A DNA stretch of 21,049 nucleotides, taken from a virus. Positions 1 through 6,290 of the stretch are shown one piece after another (within the stretch, counting starts at the first letter, position 1; every line of letters begins with the position of its first letter). A program made the position numbers and the translations under genes. The stretch lies in IMG/VR virus record IMGVR_UViG_3300031857_001661, positions 1 to 21,049 of that record; one strand, written 5' to 3'. The notes under the pieces were generated by a model. The model was not told the DNA's origin and searched no databases. It was given only the letters and a program-made list of their open reading frames with translations.

Positions 1-1220
1 GCCCAGGTATTCAGCTCCGACTGATTGATGCACCATCTGCGCCATTTGATCTATTTTATATACGAATGAATGGCTGCACCGCTGCTTATCGGGTTAATGG
101 CACAACGTGGACAATAAGTGATTCCGGCATTGTTGTGTCTATTGACGCTTTATTCTGGGGAGCAATTGATGGCAATATAAACAATGCTTGGTTTCCATTG
201 CCGACCGGTGTTACATCTTTGCCAACACTGAATACAATTTCCACCAATGCCAATCCAAAGCCCGCTAATGCAATAGCGATTCCTCAAGGCTTTAATCCAT
301 TTAACGTTAATCTAAGCGCGTTGTTTGCGCTACTTCCTGTCAATCAACCTGCAGTACCAGCGGCAACGCTAAACCCATCTACTATTGTTAAGCCTTACAC
401 AGAAACCTTGCCTGTCTCATGCGGAATTAGTGTTGGGTTGACGTATGAGGCGATACTGCCCGATCTGCCTGCAACAACTGTTACGGGTGGTGTTACTGTT
501 GGCGCAATGTATGTTTTTAGATATGAAGCCGCACGAATTACGGCTGGCGTTGAAGTTGGCGTAATGTTAGCGGGTGAAACAGCATCAACGCTGCTATTTT
601 TGCTTCAAATGACCGGAAGCAATGGAAGCACTGTGTTTACTGATTTAAGCGCAAATGAGATACCTGTAACTGCCTATGGCAACGCGCAAATTAATAACAA
701 TGAGCTGCTATTAGACGGCAATGGTGATTATATTGTGGCAAACAGTTCTTTGCTGGCACTGCCGGGCGGAGAATCGGGAGCGTGGACAATTGAAGGGTTT
801 GTTACTCCATTTACGGTCCCGTATGGCTGGGATGACTGGGTTGGTGTCTTATCGTTGTCTAGTGATGATATTGATTTTATCTCTCTTAGCATGATAAATG
901 CCGAGTGGACCGTAGGCGAATATGGCTTTACTAATCCAACTGGAATAACAGCATCTGCCAACACAAAGGTTCACTTTGCTTTTGTCTTTAGCAACTACAC
1001 ATTCAAAACATTCATCAATGGATCAATGTATTCTTCTCTGCTAAACTACTTTGAAGAGTTTAATGGTGCAACAGCTAACAAACTGGCACTTGGGCGCGTT
1101 TTTGATGATGGTTCCGGCAGTTATGTTGATTTTAATGGTAAGATTGGACCGATAAGGATTACCAGTGAAGTGCTGTACACAGACAACTTCACTCCACCAA
1201 CATCATTCCCCAATCCTTAA
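1..1220 (+). CDS. Virion/tail protein with C-terminal LamG-like domain, 5'-truncated
   Basis: The reading frame is open from base 3 through the in-frame ATG at 66, so the gene very probably begins to the left of the window and the N-terminus is missing. The last ~210 residues look like a concanavalin-A/laminin-G (LamG-3 type) beta-sandwich: the segments LLLDGNGDYIVAN, WTIEGFVTPF, KVHFAFVF and FNGKIGPIRIT, followed by a proline-rich end, are typical of that fold in phage adhesion proteins. Such domains bind surface glycans, so a role in virion attachment is likely but inferred. The upstream ~170 residues are Thr/Ala/Val-rich and were not recognised. The gene is the first of three virion-type genes placed ahead of the capsid genes. 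It ends one base before a CGGGAAAA motif. Confidence 0.75.
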   Translation, partial: PGIQLRLIDAPSAPFDLFYIRMNGCTAAYRVNGTTWTISDSGIVVSIDALFWGAIDGNINNAWFPLPTGVTSLPTLNTISTNANPKPANAIAIPQGFNPFNVNLSALFALLPVNQPAVPAATLNPSTIVKPYTETLPVSCGISVGLTYEAILPDLPATTVTGGVTVGAMYVFRYEAARITAGVEVGVMLAGETASTLLFLLQMTGSNGSTVFTDLSANEIPVTAYGNAQINNNELLLDGNGDYIVANSSLLALPGGESGAWTIEGFVTPFTVPYGWDDWVGVLSLSSDDIDFISLSMINAEWTVGEYGFTNPTGITASANTKVHFAFVFSNYTFKTFINGSMYSSLLNYFEEFNGATANKLALGRVFDDGSGSYVDFNGKIGPIRITSEVLYTDNFTPPTSFPNP

Positions 1221-1221
1221 G

Positions 1222-1232
1222 CGGGAAAATTA
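1222..1232 (+). promoter_or_regulatory. CGGGAAAA leader motif, copy 1
   Basis: CGGGAAAATTA begins one base after the TAA of the LamG gene and 27 bases before the ATG at 1249. That ATG has no Shine-Dalgarno (upstream AATCAATC). It is one of five + strand copies of CGGGAAAA, all in gaps before late genes. Function is unknown; a promoter, an RNA leader or a translation element are all possible. Confidence 0.5.
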
Positions 1233-1248
1233 ACTAAAACAATCAATC

Positions 1249-1692
1249 ATGGCATCCATTGCTCAATGCAGTCAATCCGAGTTAGGCAGAGTTTACGAAT
1301 TATCCTATCAAGGGAAGCCAGCTAGATTATGCTTGGCTTTTGATACGGCTTTAACGATTAACTCAACAACAGCACAATGGGATGCTGTTGAATTAGCATC
1401 TGCCAATGGATATGCAAGGCAGTTGTTCACGCCAGCGGCTGGCAGTTATGATAGCGCCATAAATATGTTTAAGTCGCCTGATATTACACTGACATTCACA
1501 GCATCTGGCGCGGGTTTTTCCTATAATAGAGCTTACCTTGTGCTTGGCACTTTATCTGGGGGTGTTACAACATGGAACACCTACATCAGCTACCTAATTA
1601 TTGAACCTGAAACAGTTGCGCTAGCACCTGGCGTTTCTAAGCCTTACGCAATAAACCTGTTGTCAAATGATATAACCGTCAGCCCATTATAA
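1249..1692 (+). CDS. Unrecognised virion-type protein (147 aa)
   Basis: I do not recognise this protein. It is rich in Ser, Thr, Ala and aromatic residues, has little charge, and shows alternating hydrophobic stretches (TALTINSTTAQWDAVEL, DITLTFTASGAGFSY) that suggest a beta-sandwich, as in small phage structural or tail proteins. No signal peptide or membrane segment is visible. The start follows a CGGGAAAA motif by 27 bases and has no Shine-Dalgarno. Its stop shares one base with the next start (TAATG at 1690-1694), so the two are translationally coupled and probably belong to the same structure. A structural role is inference from position and composition. Confidence 0.75.
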   Translation: MASIAQCSQSELGRVYELSYQGKPARLCLAFDTALTINSTTAQWDAVELASANGYARQLFTPAAGSYDSAINMFKSPDITLTFTASGAGFSYNRAYLVLGTLSGGVTTWNTYISYLIIEPETVALAPGVSKPYAINLLSNDITVSPL

Positions 1693-2942
1693 TGACAACA
1701 AGAATTGGTATTGACTTGCCGCCTGATCTGCTTGAAGCTGCAAGGATCAGTCAAAGCATTAACAGAAACAGGCTTTTGAGCAGAGAAAGCAGAAACAAAA
1801 CCAACGCACAAATTCAGCAGCGCATTAGCGTGCTGGATGATGGATTAGTTGAGCCATGGAAAAGTGCGGTACCTGAATACAAGCCTCCAGCGATAGCGCT
1901 ACCTAAGGCAAAAAATGAATTTACATGGGCTGCAATAGAAGAGTATTTTGATCGCGCACTTGCATACGACTATGCTGCGCCATGTAGCGGCATCATTACA
2001 GGCACAAAGCAATACAGTTTTGATTATGCATTTGCGATAAAACAAAATAAACCAAAATACTTAAAGACTTTTAGGGATCAAGGAGAGGAAAGTCAAACGC
2101 GAGTAGAGTATCGTCGTTCGTATGATTACTCTGAGCAAGAAAGATTGTTTGATACTCAAAAAGGAACGATAGACACAAGATATGATGAGTTTAACTTTGC
2201 AAATCCTCCAACGCAACTTACTGTAGTCAAAGAAGATGACTTTATCTATCCAGGTTCGGGAACGCCAATAATAAAGATTGATTCCGATGAATCAAGGAGG
2301 TTAGGTTTTACAATTACACAACAGCTAAGTGGACTGCAGGATGAACAAACAGGAGAATATGTGTGGTGTTCAGACTGGAATCCTCCTCGATTCGTGAATC
2401 CAGCTTATGGCATTAATAATTTTCAGAGTTATAAACTGTCTGTATATTGCTCGATTCCTTCTCGCTATAAATTTTTATACGTTGTATGGAAAGAAACTGG
2501 AAGCGAATCGTTTACATTTAGCGGAATCAAAAGCAGTGAAAATCGGCGCGGGTTTGACGCAGATGGTTTTAGTTCCGGCCTTGACTACCGCAACAAAAGA
2601 ATTTTGCATGTGCGGCAACTTGGGCCCTTCCCTGACGTGCCAATACTTGTGGGTGTAACTAAAATTCTTAACAGCGAGTTATACGGAGGATCGTACTATC
2701 CTCCGTATGACAATCTTCCTGTCTTCTCGGAAAGCCTTTTACCAGAAGATCTTCGTGGATTTATGACGGCGGTTTACAGAGTGTCACCTAGAAACGATAA
2801 AAGGAATCAAGTGTTTGTTGTGAATTTTTCCGCTAATACACATCTTGATGAGATTTTATTAAACGTGACAAGCACCAGCATTGTATCACTTCAAGAAAAG
2901 TTTTTAATTTTTGCTTCTAAAGAGAACTATGCAAACATCTGA
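1692..2942 (+). CDS. Unrecognised virion-type protein (416 aa)
   Basis: I do not recognise the family. Residues ~1-70 are charged and probably helical (an Arg/Asn/Gln-rich stretch around SINRNRLLSRESRNKTNAQI). The rest is rich in Tyr, Phe, Ser and Asp with beta-type patterning, including FTWAAIEEYFDRALAYDY and GGSYYPPYDN. The composition fits a virion or tail component. Translation is coupled to the preceding gene by TAATG. The 3' end overlaps a small ORF starting at 2929 by 14 bases. An 11-bp perfect inverted repeat lies in the coding sequence at 2681-2708. Codon use is AT-rich like its upstream neighbours and unlike the scaffold/capsid block that follows. Confidence 0.75.
   Translation: MTTRIGIDLPPDLLEAARISQSINRNRLLSRESRNKTNAQIQQRISVLDDGLVEPWKSAVPEYKPPAIALPKAKNEFTWAAIEEYFDRALAYDYAAPCSGIITGTKQYSFDYAFAIKQNKPKYLKTFRDQGEESQTRVEYRRSYDYSEQERLFDTQKGTIDTRYDEFNFANPPTQLTVVKEDDFIYPGSGTPIIKIDSDESRRLGFTITQQLSGLQDEQTGEYVWCSDWNPPRFVNPAYGINNFQSYKLSVYCSIPSRYKFLYVVWKETGSESFTFSGIKSSENRRGFDADGFSSGLDYRNKRILHVRQLGPFPDVPILVGVTKILNSELYGGSYYPPYDNLPVFSESLLPEDLRGFMTAVYRVSPRNDKRNQVFVVNFSANTHLDEILLNVTSTSIVSLQEKFLIFASKENYANI
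2681..2708. repeat. Perfect 11-bp inverted repeat inside a CDS
   Basis: ATACGGAGGAT (2681-2691) and ATCCTCCGTAT (2698-2708) are exact inverted copies separated by six bases. They encode the GGSYYPPY stretch of the 416-aa protein. One arm contains GGAGGA, a perfect Shine-Dalgarno core, which would be masked in the folded RNA. There is no T-run after it, so it is not a typical terminator. Confidence 0.6.
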
Positions 2943-3069
2943 TCAATCGCGCTCCGAGCAAGCGACCGAAATGTCTGCCTTGATTGCGCTTGCGAATCGA
3001 GCCAAGCTAAAAAAAAGAGAGGACGAAAACCGCATTATTGCCGAAGCAGTAAGGCAAGCCAAGCTATAG
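2929..3069 (+). CDS. Small charged protein (46 aa)
   Basis: This ORF overlaps the end of the 416-aa gene by 14 bases and fills most of the gap before the scaffold gene. It reads from ATG at 2929 to TAG at 3067-3069. The product is highly charged, Ala/Arg/Lys/Glu-rich and predicted largely helical (SALIALANRAKLKKREDEN), with no Cys or Trp. It has no recognisable domain. Position just before scaffold and capsid is where many phages encode small head-assembly or protease-related proteins, but nothing in the sequence shows such a role. An A8 run (3009-3016) lies in the middle. It is supported by the overlap arrangement and a protein-like composition. Confidence 0.55.
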   Translation: MQTSDQSRSEQATEMSALIALANRAKLKKREDENRIIAEAVRQAKL

Positions 3070-3073
3070 CAAT

Positions 3074-3084
3074 CGGGAAAAATA
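3074..3084 (+). promoter_or_regulatory. CGGGAAAA leader motif, copy 2
   Basis: CGGGAAAAATA, extended as CGGGAAAAATAGATC, matches copy 4 (CGGGAAAACTAGATC at 5904) at 14 of 15 positions. It follows the stop of the 46-aa ORF by four bases and precedes the scaffold ATG (3126) by 52 bases. That ATG has no Shine-Dalgarno (upstream CCGGTTTCCC). Confidence 0.5.
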
Positions 3085-3125
3085 GATCTGCAACCTATAC
3101 CGGCTGAGCGATTCACCGGTTTCCC

Positions 3126-3953
3126 ATGAAAAAATCTTGGCTCAACAAGCTCCCGTTTGCCGAGGATCTGCCTTTTTTCTCTGTTGACACGGATCAGGAT
3201 GAACAATCGGACGGAGGAGGTGGCGATTCGGACAATGACGCCATTGATCCCGTTGAGACCGATGAAGACGATCAAGAGCTTGGCACTGAGGGCCAGAAGG
3301 CTCTTAAGCGCGAACGGCGAACGCGAAAGGAACGCGAACGTGAGTTAGCTCAACTCAAGGAACAGCTTAAAGCTGTTGCAGAAATCAATCCTGAATTATA
3401 CAAACAAACACAACAGCGTGCGGACGAGCTTCAACGAGCACTTACCGAAAAGGAGCGTGAAACTGCAGAGGCAACAAAACGGATTCGCGAAAAGGCCGAT
3501 CTTGAGGTTCGCACTGCAAGGCAAGCCGCCGAAGCTGCCAAGAGAGAGCGCACTGACCTGCTGACCAGATCTAAGGCGCAGGAAATTTTCCGACTCAACA
3601 AGGGCCTTGAGGAGGTTGATTCCGAGTTGGGCCTCACATCATTTGAGGCCTATTGGCGCGTGCATGGTCAACACCACTTCAGGTGGGATGACAAGATTAA
3701 TGATCTTGTCGTCATTGATCGCGATGGAGATCCGATCACGGAAGATGGCAGGCCCGTTGATCCGGTCAAGTGGCTCGACTCCGTAGCCGACAAGTCTCCT
3801 GTTGTCGCGCAGTATTTCAAATCCAAAGCCGGAGAAGGTAGCGGCGGAATTCAGGGGGCACGCAATGTGCGCACTGTGACGACAAAGAGCGTGGAGGATT
3901 TGAAGAAAATCCGTCCGAGTGATTTGTTAGACATGCACTACAGCGGTCGATAA
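3126..3953 (+). CDS. Putative capsid scaffolding protein
   Basis: This 275-aa protein has the architecture of a phage head scaffold. The N-terminus is acidic (residues ~20-60, many Asp/Glu with a GGGG patch), followed by a long highly charged coiled coil (~60-150, Lys/Arg/Glu/Gln/Ala heptads), then a globular stretch around residues 165-215 with DRDGDPITEDGRPVDPVKWL, and a short C-terminal region (SVEDLKKIRPSDLLDMHYSG) that could be the coat-binding helix. It lies directly upstream of the major capsid gene, the usual position for scaffolds. Scaffolds act inside the procapsid and leave before or during packaging. No Ser-protease motif is evident. The assignment rests on architecture and synteny, not on a family match. 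Confidence 0.7.
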   Translation: MKKSWLNKLPFAEDLPFFSVDTDQDEQSDGGGGDSDNDAIDPVETDEDDQELGTEGQKALKRERRTRKERERELAQLKEQLKAVAEINPELYKQTQQRADELQRALTEKERETAEATKRIREKADLEVRTARQAAEAAKRERTDLLTRSKAQEIFRLNKGLEEVDSELGLTSFEAYWRVHGQHHFRWDDKINDLVVIDRDGDPITEDGRPVDPVKWLDSVADKSPVVAQYFKSKAGEGSGGIQGARNVRTVTTKSVEDLKKIRPSDLLDMHYSGR

Positions 3954-3964
3954 TAACTATTGAC

Positions 3965-3975
3965 CGGGAAAACTG
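3965..3975 (+). promoter_or_regulatory. CGGGAAAA leader motif, copy 3
   Basis: CGGGAAAACTG lies 12 bases after the scaffold stop codon, at the head of the long leader of the major capsid gene. The core 8-mer is intact, but the TA seen after it in the other copies is TG here. Its last base is the first base of the hairpin arm at 3975. Confidence 0.45.
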
Positions 3976-4014
3976 CGGATAGGTTAGGCGCGATGCCAAA
4001 TCTATCCGCTTTTT
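3975..4014 (+). terminator. Terminator-like hairpin in the capsid leader
   Basis: GCGGATAG (3975-3982) pairs perfectly with CTATCCGC (4002-4009), followed by TTTTT (4010-4014). The 19-base loop contains a small GGC/GCC stem of its own. This looks like an intrinsic terminator or attenuator between the scaffold and major capsid genes. The capsid gene would then need read-through or its own promoter. Confidence 0.6.
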
Positions 4015-4066
4015 GATGCGACATCAGAGAGCTTTTGTGATTGCAGTATTCAATGGCGCGATGCCA
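3987..4066 (+). repeat. 12-bp direct repeat in the 163-bp capsid leader
   Basis: GGCGCGATGCCA occurs at 3987-3998 and again at 4055-4066, 68 bases apart, both between the scaffold stop (3953) and the capsid start (4117). Each copy contains GGC...GCC and can form a mini-hairpin. The first copy is in the loop of the terminator-like hairpin. No gene is evident in 3954-4116. Confidence 0.55.
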
Positions 4067-4116
4067 GCGAAGATCGCAATTTTCGCAACTGGCAACCCTC
4101 TCGCTACTTGTAACCA

Positions 4117-5073
4117 ATGTCTTCCACTACTCTTTGGTCTCATTTTGAGGCCCGCGCTGAACTTGGCGCTCCAGCGCTTGAGCTTGCTGCATTGCAAATC
4201 CTGCGCAATGGTCCATTGTCTGGTCTCATCCCATGGGTAGATATTCCTGGGATGACGTATAACTTTGCGCTGCAAGATGAGCTGCCCAAGGTTAAGGCTC
4301 GCCTCTTTGATGAAGCAAGCGAGCGTGGACAGGGCAACACTGTGAAAGGTGCGCAAAATGTGCACATTTACAGCCATGATATTCGCACTGACTCCTCGAA
4401 GCTGGCACTGATGGGCCAAAGCACGCATAATCGACAGGTTGTGGCTGCTGTTCAGTCGTTGCGACTGGCCATTGAAAGCGACTTCTTGAACGGCAATGAT
4501 GCCTTAAGTGGTGGTCGCGAAATGGATGGGATTCGGAAGCAAATTCCGAGTTCTCAACAGCTCGTCAATGCTAGCGGTGGCGCTGGTCTTAAGCTCAGCA
4601 AGTTGGATGAATTGATCGCCGAAGTAGACGGTCCCAATGATGAGAAGGTACTCATCCTTCCCAAAAAATTGAAGACCAAATTCGGCGCCGCAGTTCGCAA
4701 CATTGGCGTAAGCGGTTTGTACATTCAGGGTATTGATCAGCTTGGCCGATCTGCTCAAATGTATGACGGCGTGCCATTGATTGAGACTGATGTGCGGGAT
4801 GACAACCTGCCGATTCAGCCCTTCACTGAATCTAACAGTACGACCACAATTTATTGTGTTCGGATGGGCGAAGGTTTCACTAGCGGCATTCAGGGGCCTG
4901 TCTACAGCGAAAGCGGCGAGCTTACTACTGGGCTGGTGATTTACGACCTTCCAGAGTCGTTTAATACCGCAACTCGCGCTACTCGCTTTACGTGGCACTG
5001 TGGCGCTGTTGTTGAGGATCCCAACTCGATTGCTTCCTTGTCTGGTATCACATTGGCGGATATTACCGCCTGA
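4117..5073 (+). CDS. Major capsid protein (probable HK97 fold)
   Basis: This 318-aa protein is the probable head coat subunit. It has a helical N-terminal section (residues ~1-40), a middle region with LAIESDFLNGNDA and EKVLILPKKLKTKFGAAV, resembling the P-domain spine helix and strands, and a beta-rich C-terminal half (YDGVPLIETD, TIYCVRMGEGFTSGIQGP, RATRFTWHCGAVVEDPNSIA). Ending in a strand-rich segment with a 'location' phrase such as VVEDPNSIASLSG is typical of many phage coat proteins. Position after a scaffold and before a small head protein supports the call. There is no Shine-Dalgarno (upstream TTGTAACC) and the leader is unusually long and structured. I cannot tell which coat family it belongs to. 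Confidence 0.75.
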   Translation: MSSTTLWSHFEARAELGAPALELAALQILRNGPLSGLIPWVDIPGMTYNFALQDELPKVKARLFDEASERGQGNTVKGAQNVHIYSHDIRTDSSKLALMGQSTHNRQVVAAVQSLRLAIESDFLNGNDALSGGREMDGIRKQIPSSQQLVNASGGAGLKLSKLDELIAEVDGPNDEKVLILPKKLKTKFGAAVRNIGVSGLYIQGIDQLGRSAQMYDGVPLIETDVRDDNLPIQPFTESNSTTTIYCVRMGEGFTSGIQGPVYSESGELTTGLVIYDLPESFNTATRATRFTWHCGAVVEDPNSIASLSGITLADITA

Positions 5074-5107
5074 TTGTGATCGTTAAACCACCCTATCCGA
5101 GGTAACT

Positions 5108-5602
5108 ATGTCCCGCCCTACCGGCATCTTTCTTCAAAGGCCTTACCTTCGCAGCCGTGAAAACATTCTGTTTGGGGCTGTTCGTGATGGCGAAGGTGTT
5201 GCAGCCGAAACTCGCACTGGCGCCGCGCGCTTGCTGCAAGACAAGCTCAATGGCCAGCCTAACGCGCTCATCGTGGCTGTCGGTGCGTTGTCTAACGCAT
5301 CTGGCGGATACTTCATCGAGGTGGCGCATGTTCCGATCGGTGGAGTGCTCGCTGATGCCAACCCTTCTGGGTATGTGCGCATCGGAAGCATTTCATTTGC
5401 CGGAACAAATCCATCTGAAGCAAGCTTCAACAAGGTTTCTCTGGAGGCTGCTGTGAAAGCCGCAGCGTCTCCTGCGCTAACCGTTGATCCTCGTGTTGTG
5501 GCCATCCGCCTTGTGGCCGGCACTGGCACGGGTGAGGGAGGCAATGGCCTTGCTGTTCCCGCTAACACCACTGGAGCCATGATTCACTATCAACCCGTTT
5601 GA
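5108..5602 (+). CDS. Probable head decoration / structural protein (164 aa)
   Basis: Gly/Ala/Val-rich, low-charge protein with repeated beta-prone segments (ALIVAVGALSNASGGYFIEV, GYVRIGSISFAG, VVAIRLVAGTGTG). It follows the major capsid gene by 34 bases, the usual position of a capsid-stabilising or decoration protein. The start has a good Shine-Dalgarno: GAGG at 5099-5102, five bases before ATG. It is closed by a strong terminator at 5627-5650, making scaffold, capsid and this gene a head-protein unit. The role is inferred from position and composition; a minor tail protein is an alternative. Confidence 0.65.
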   Translation: MSRPTGIFLQRPYLRSRENILFGAVRDGEGVAAETRTGAARLLQDKLNGQPNALIVAVGALSNASGGYFIEVAHVPIGGVLADANPSGYVRIGSISFAGTNPSEASFNKVSLEAAVKAAASPALTVDPRVVAIRLVAGTGTGEGGNGLAVPANTTGAMIHYQPV

Positions 5603-5626
5603 TATTGAACCGTCAACCGCTACAAT

Positions 5627-5650
5627 GGGAGGAGAAATCCTCCCTTTTTT
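5627..5650 (+). terminator. Strong intrinsic terminator after the head genes
   Basis: GGGAGGA (5627-5633), GAAA tetraloop (5634-5637), TCCTCCC (5638-5644), then six T (5645-5650). The perfect 7-bp stem with a GNRA-type loop and T-run is a textbook Rho-independent terminator. Placement 25 bases after the capsid-unit stop suggests it limits read-through of abundant head transcripts. Confidence 0.9.
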
Positions 5651-5670
5651 AGTATTTCTCACCGCCAATC

Positions 5671-5901
5671 ATGACTCAATCATTTGCGTTCAATCCTCAT
5701 GCTAGCCAAGAAGCTAACGAAAATTTTGTTAGGTTTTTGCACCAACAAAATGAGCAAGATGCACCTATTGAAGAGGAGAAAGAAGCAGAATCCAAGCCCG
5801 TGATCAATCTAAAGCCCAAACGCCAACGCGCTCGAAGCGATGAAGGTAAGTTTGCCGCTGATAATCCAGAAACACCACAAGATGAAGCATGGCAAGAATA
5901 A
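5671..5901 (+). CDS. Small charged protein (76 aa), function unknown
   Basis: I do not recognise this protein. It is hydrophilic and probably partly disordered. An N-terminal segment with Asn/Gln/Phe (residues 1-30) is followed by an acidic patch (IEEEKEAESK), a basic patch (LKPKRQRARSDEGK) and a C-terminus rich in Asp, Glu, Pro and Gln. It starts 20 bases after the T-run of the head-unit terminator and has neither a Shine-Dalgarno nor the CGGGAAAA motif, so its transcription is unclear. It is followed after two bases by a CGGGAAAA motif. Location between head and tail genes suggests a connector or assembly accessory, but nothing proves it. Confidence 0.6.
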   Translation: MTQSFAFNPHASQEANENFVRFLHQQNEQDAPIEEEKEAESKPVINLKPKRQRARSDEGKFAADNPETPQDEAWQE

Positions 5902-5903
5902 TA

Positions 5904-5914
5904 CGGGAAAACTA
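5904..5914 (+). promoter_or_regulatory. CGGGAAAA leader motif, copy 4
   Basis: CGGGAAAACTA starts two bases after the stop of the 76-aa gene and 30 bases before the ATG at 5934. No Shine-Dalgarno precedes that ATG (GTGTAACGCC). The extended match to copy 2 covers 14 of 15 bases. Confidence 0.55.
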
Positions 5915-5933
5915 GATCAACAAGTGTAACGCC

Positions 5934-6290
5934 ATGGCTTGGGTTACAACAACTTGGCAGATGGAGCAGGGCATAGATGCCTTGTTGCCGCTTCGTTTTT
6001 GGCAAGATACTGCCGAGACTCAGCCATGGCCTTTTATTGATTGGGATATAAATGCAACCGTAAGTGATACAAGAGGGCGTAATGTGTGGCCGGTCACAAT
6101 AAGAGCAACCCCATCAAGTGGTGTGCTAGACTTAATCTTTCCTGAAGCTTTAGTTAATGCGCTTAAAACTAGCAGGACTTATCGTTTTGATTGCGGCGGT
6201 TGGCCACCCGGATCCACCGCCGCCGATGACCACACCATTGCAACAGGCCCGGTCGTCGTGGCCCTACGCACCAGCAGGAGGGACCCATGA
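5934..6290 (+). CDS. Small tail/baseplate-type protein (118 aa)
   Basis: This 118-aa protein has alternating strands: LLPLRFWQDTAET, FIDWDINATVSD, VWPVTIRATPSSGVLDLIF, TYRFDCGGW and ATGPVVVALRT. The layout resembles the small N-terminal baseplate-anchoring domains found just ahead of tail-fibre genes, but I cannot match a named family with confidence. Its stop overlaps the tail-fibre start in ATGA (6287-6290), so the pair is translationally coupled, supporting assembly into the same structure. The last ~100 bases are much more GC-rich than the first 240, which suggests a mosaic junction. The start is chosen from the upstream CGGGAAAA motif and the absence of an alternative ATG. Confidence 0.65.
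   Translation: MAWVTTTWQMEQGIDALLPLRFWQDTAETQPWPFIDWDINATVSDTRGRNVWPVTIRATPSSGVLDLIFPEALVNALKTSRTYRFDCGGWPPGSTAADDHTIATGPVVVALRTSRRDP

Noticed and set aside
3009-3016. A8 run as a possible programmed frameshift site
   Set aside because: The two frames it would join do not give a sensible longer product, and no downstream stimulatory structure was seen. Similar A8 runs occur at about 11913-11920 and before 16747 without such context.
4024-4428. Long - strand ORF opposite the capsid leader and gene start
   Set aside because: It overlaps the well-supported major capsid gene and its leader. The translation is low-complexity in character with no recognisable domain, so it is read as a shadow.
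4504-4998. 164-aa - strand ORF opposite the major capsid gene
   Set aside because: It lies entirely antisense to the coat gene, with no start signal and an unnatural composition.
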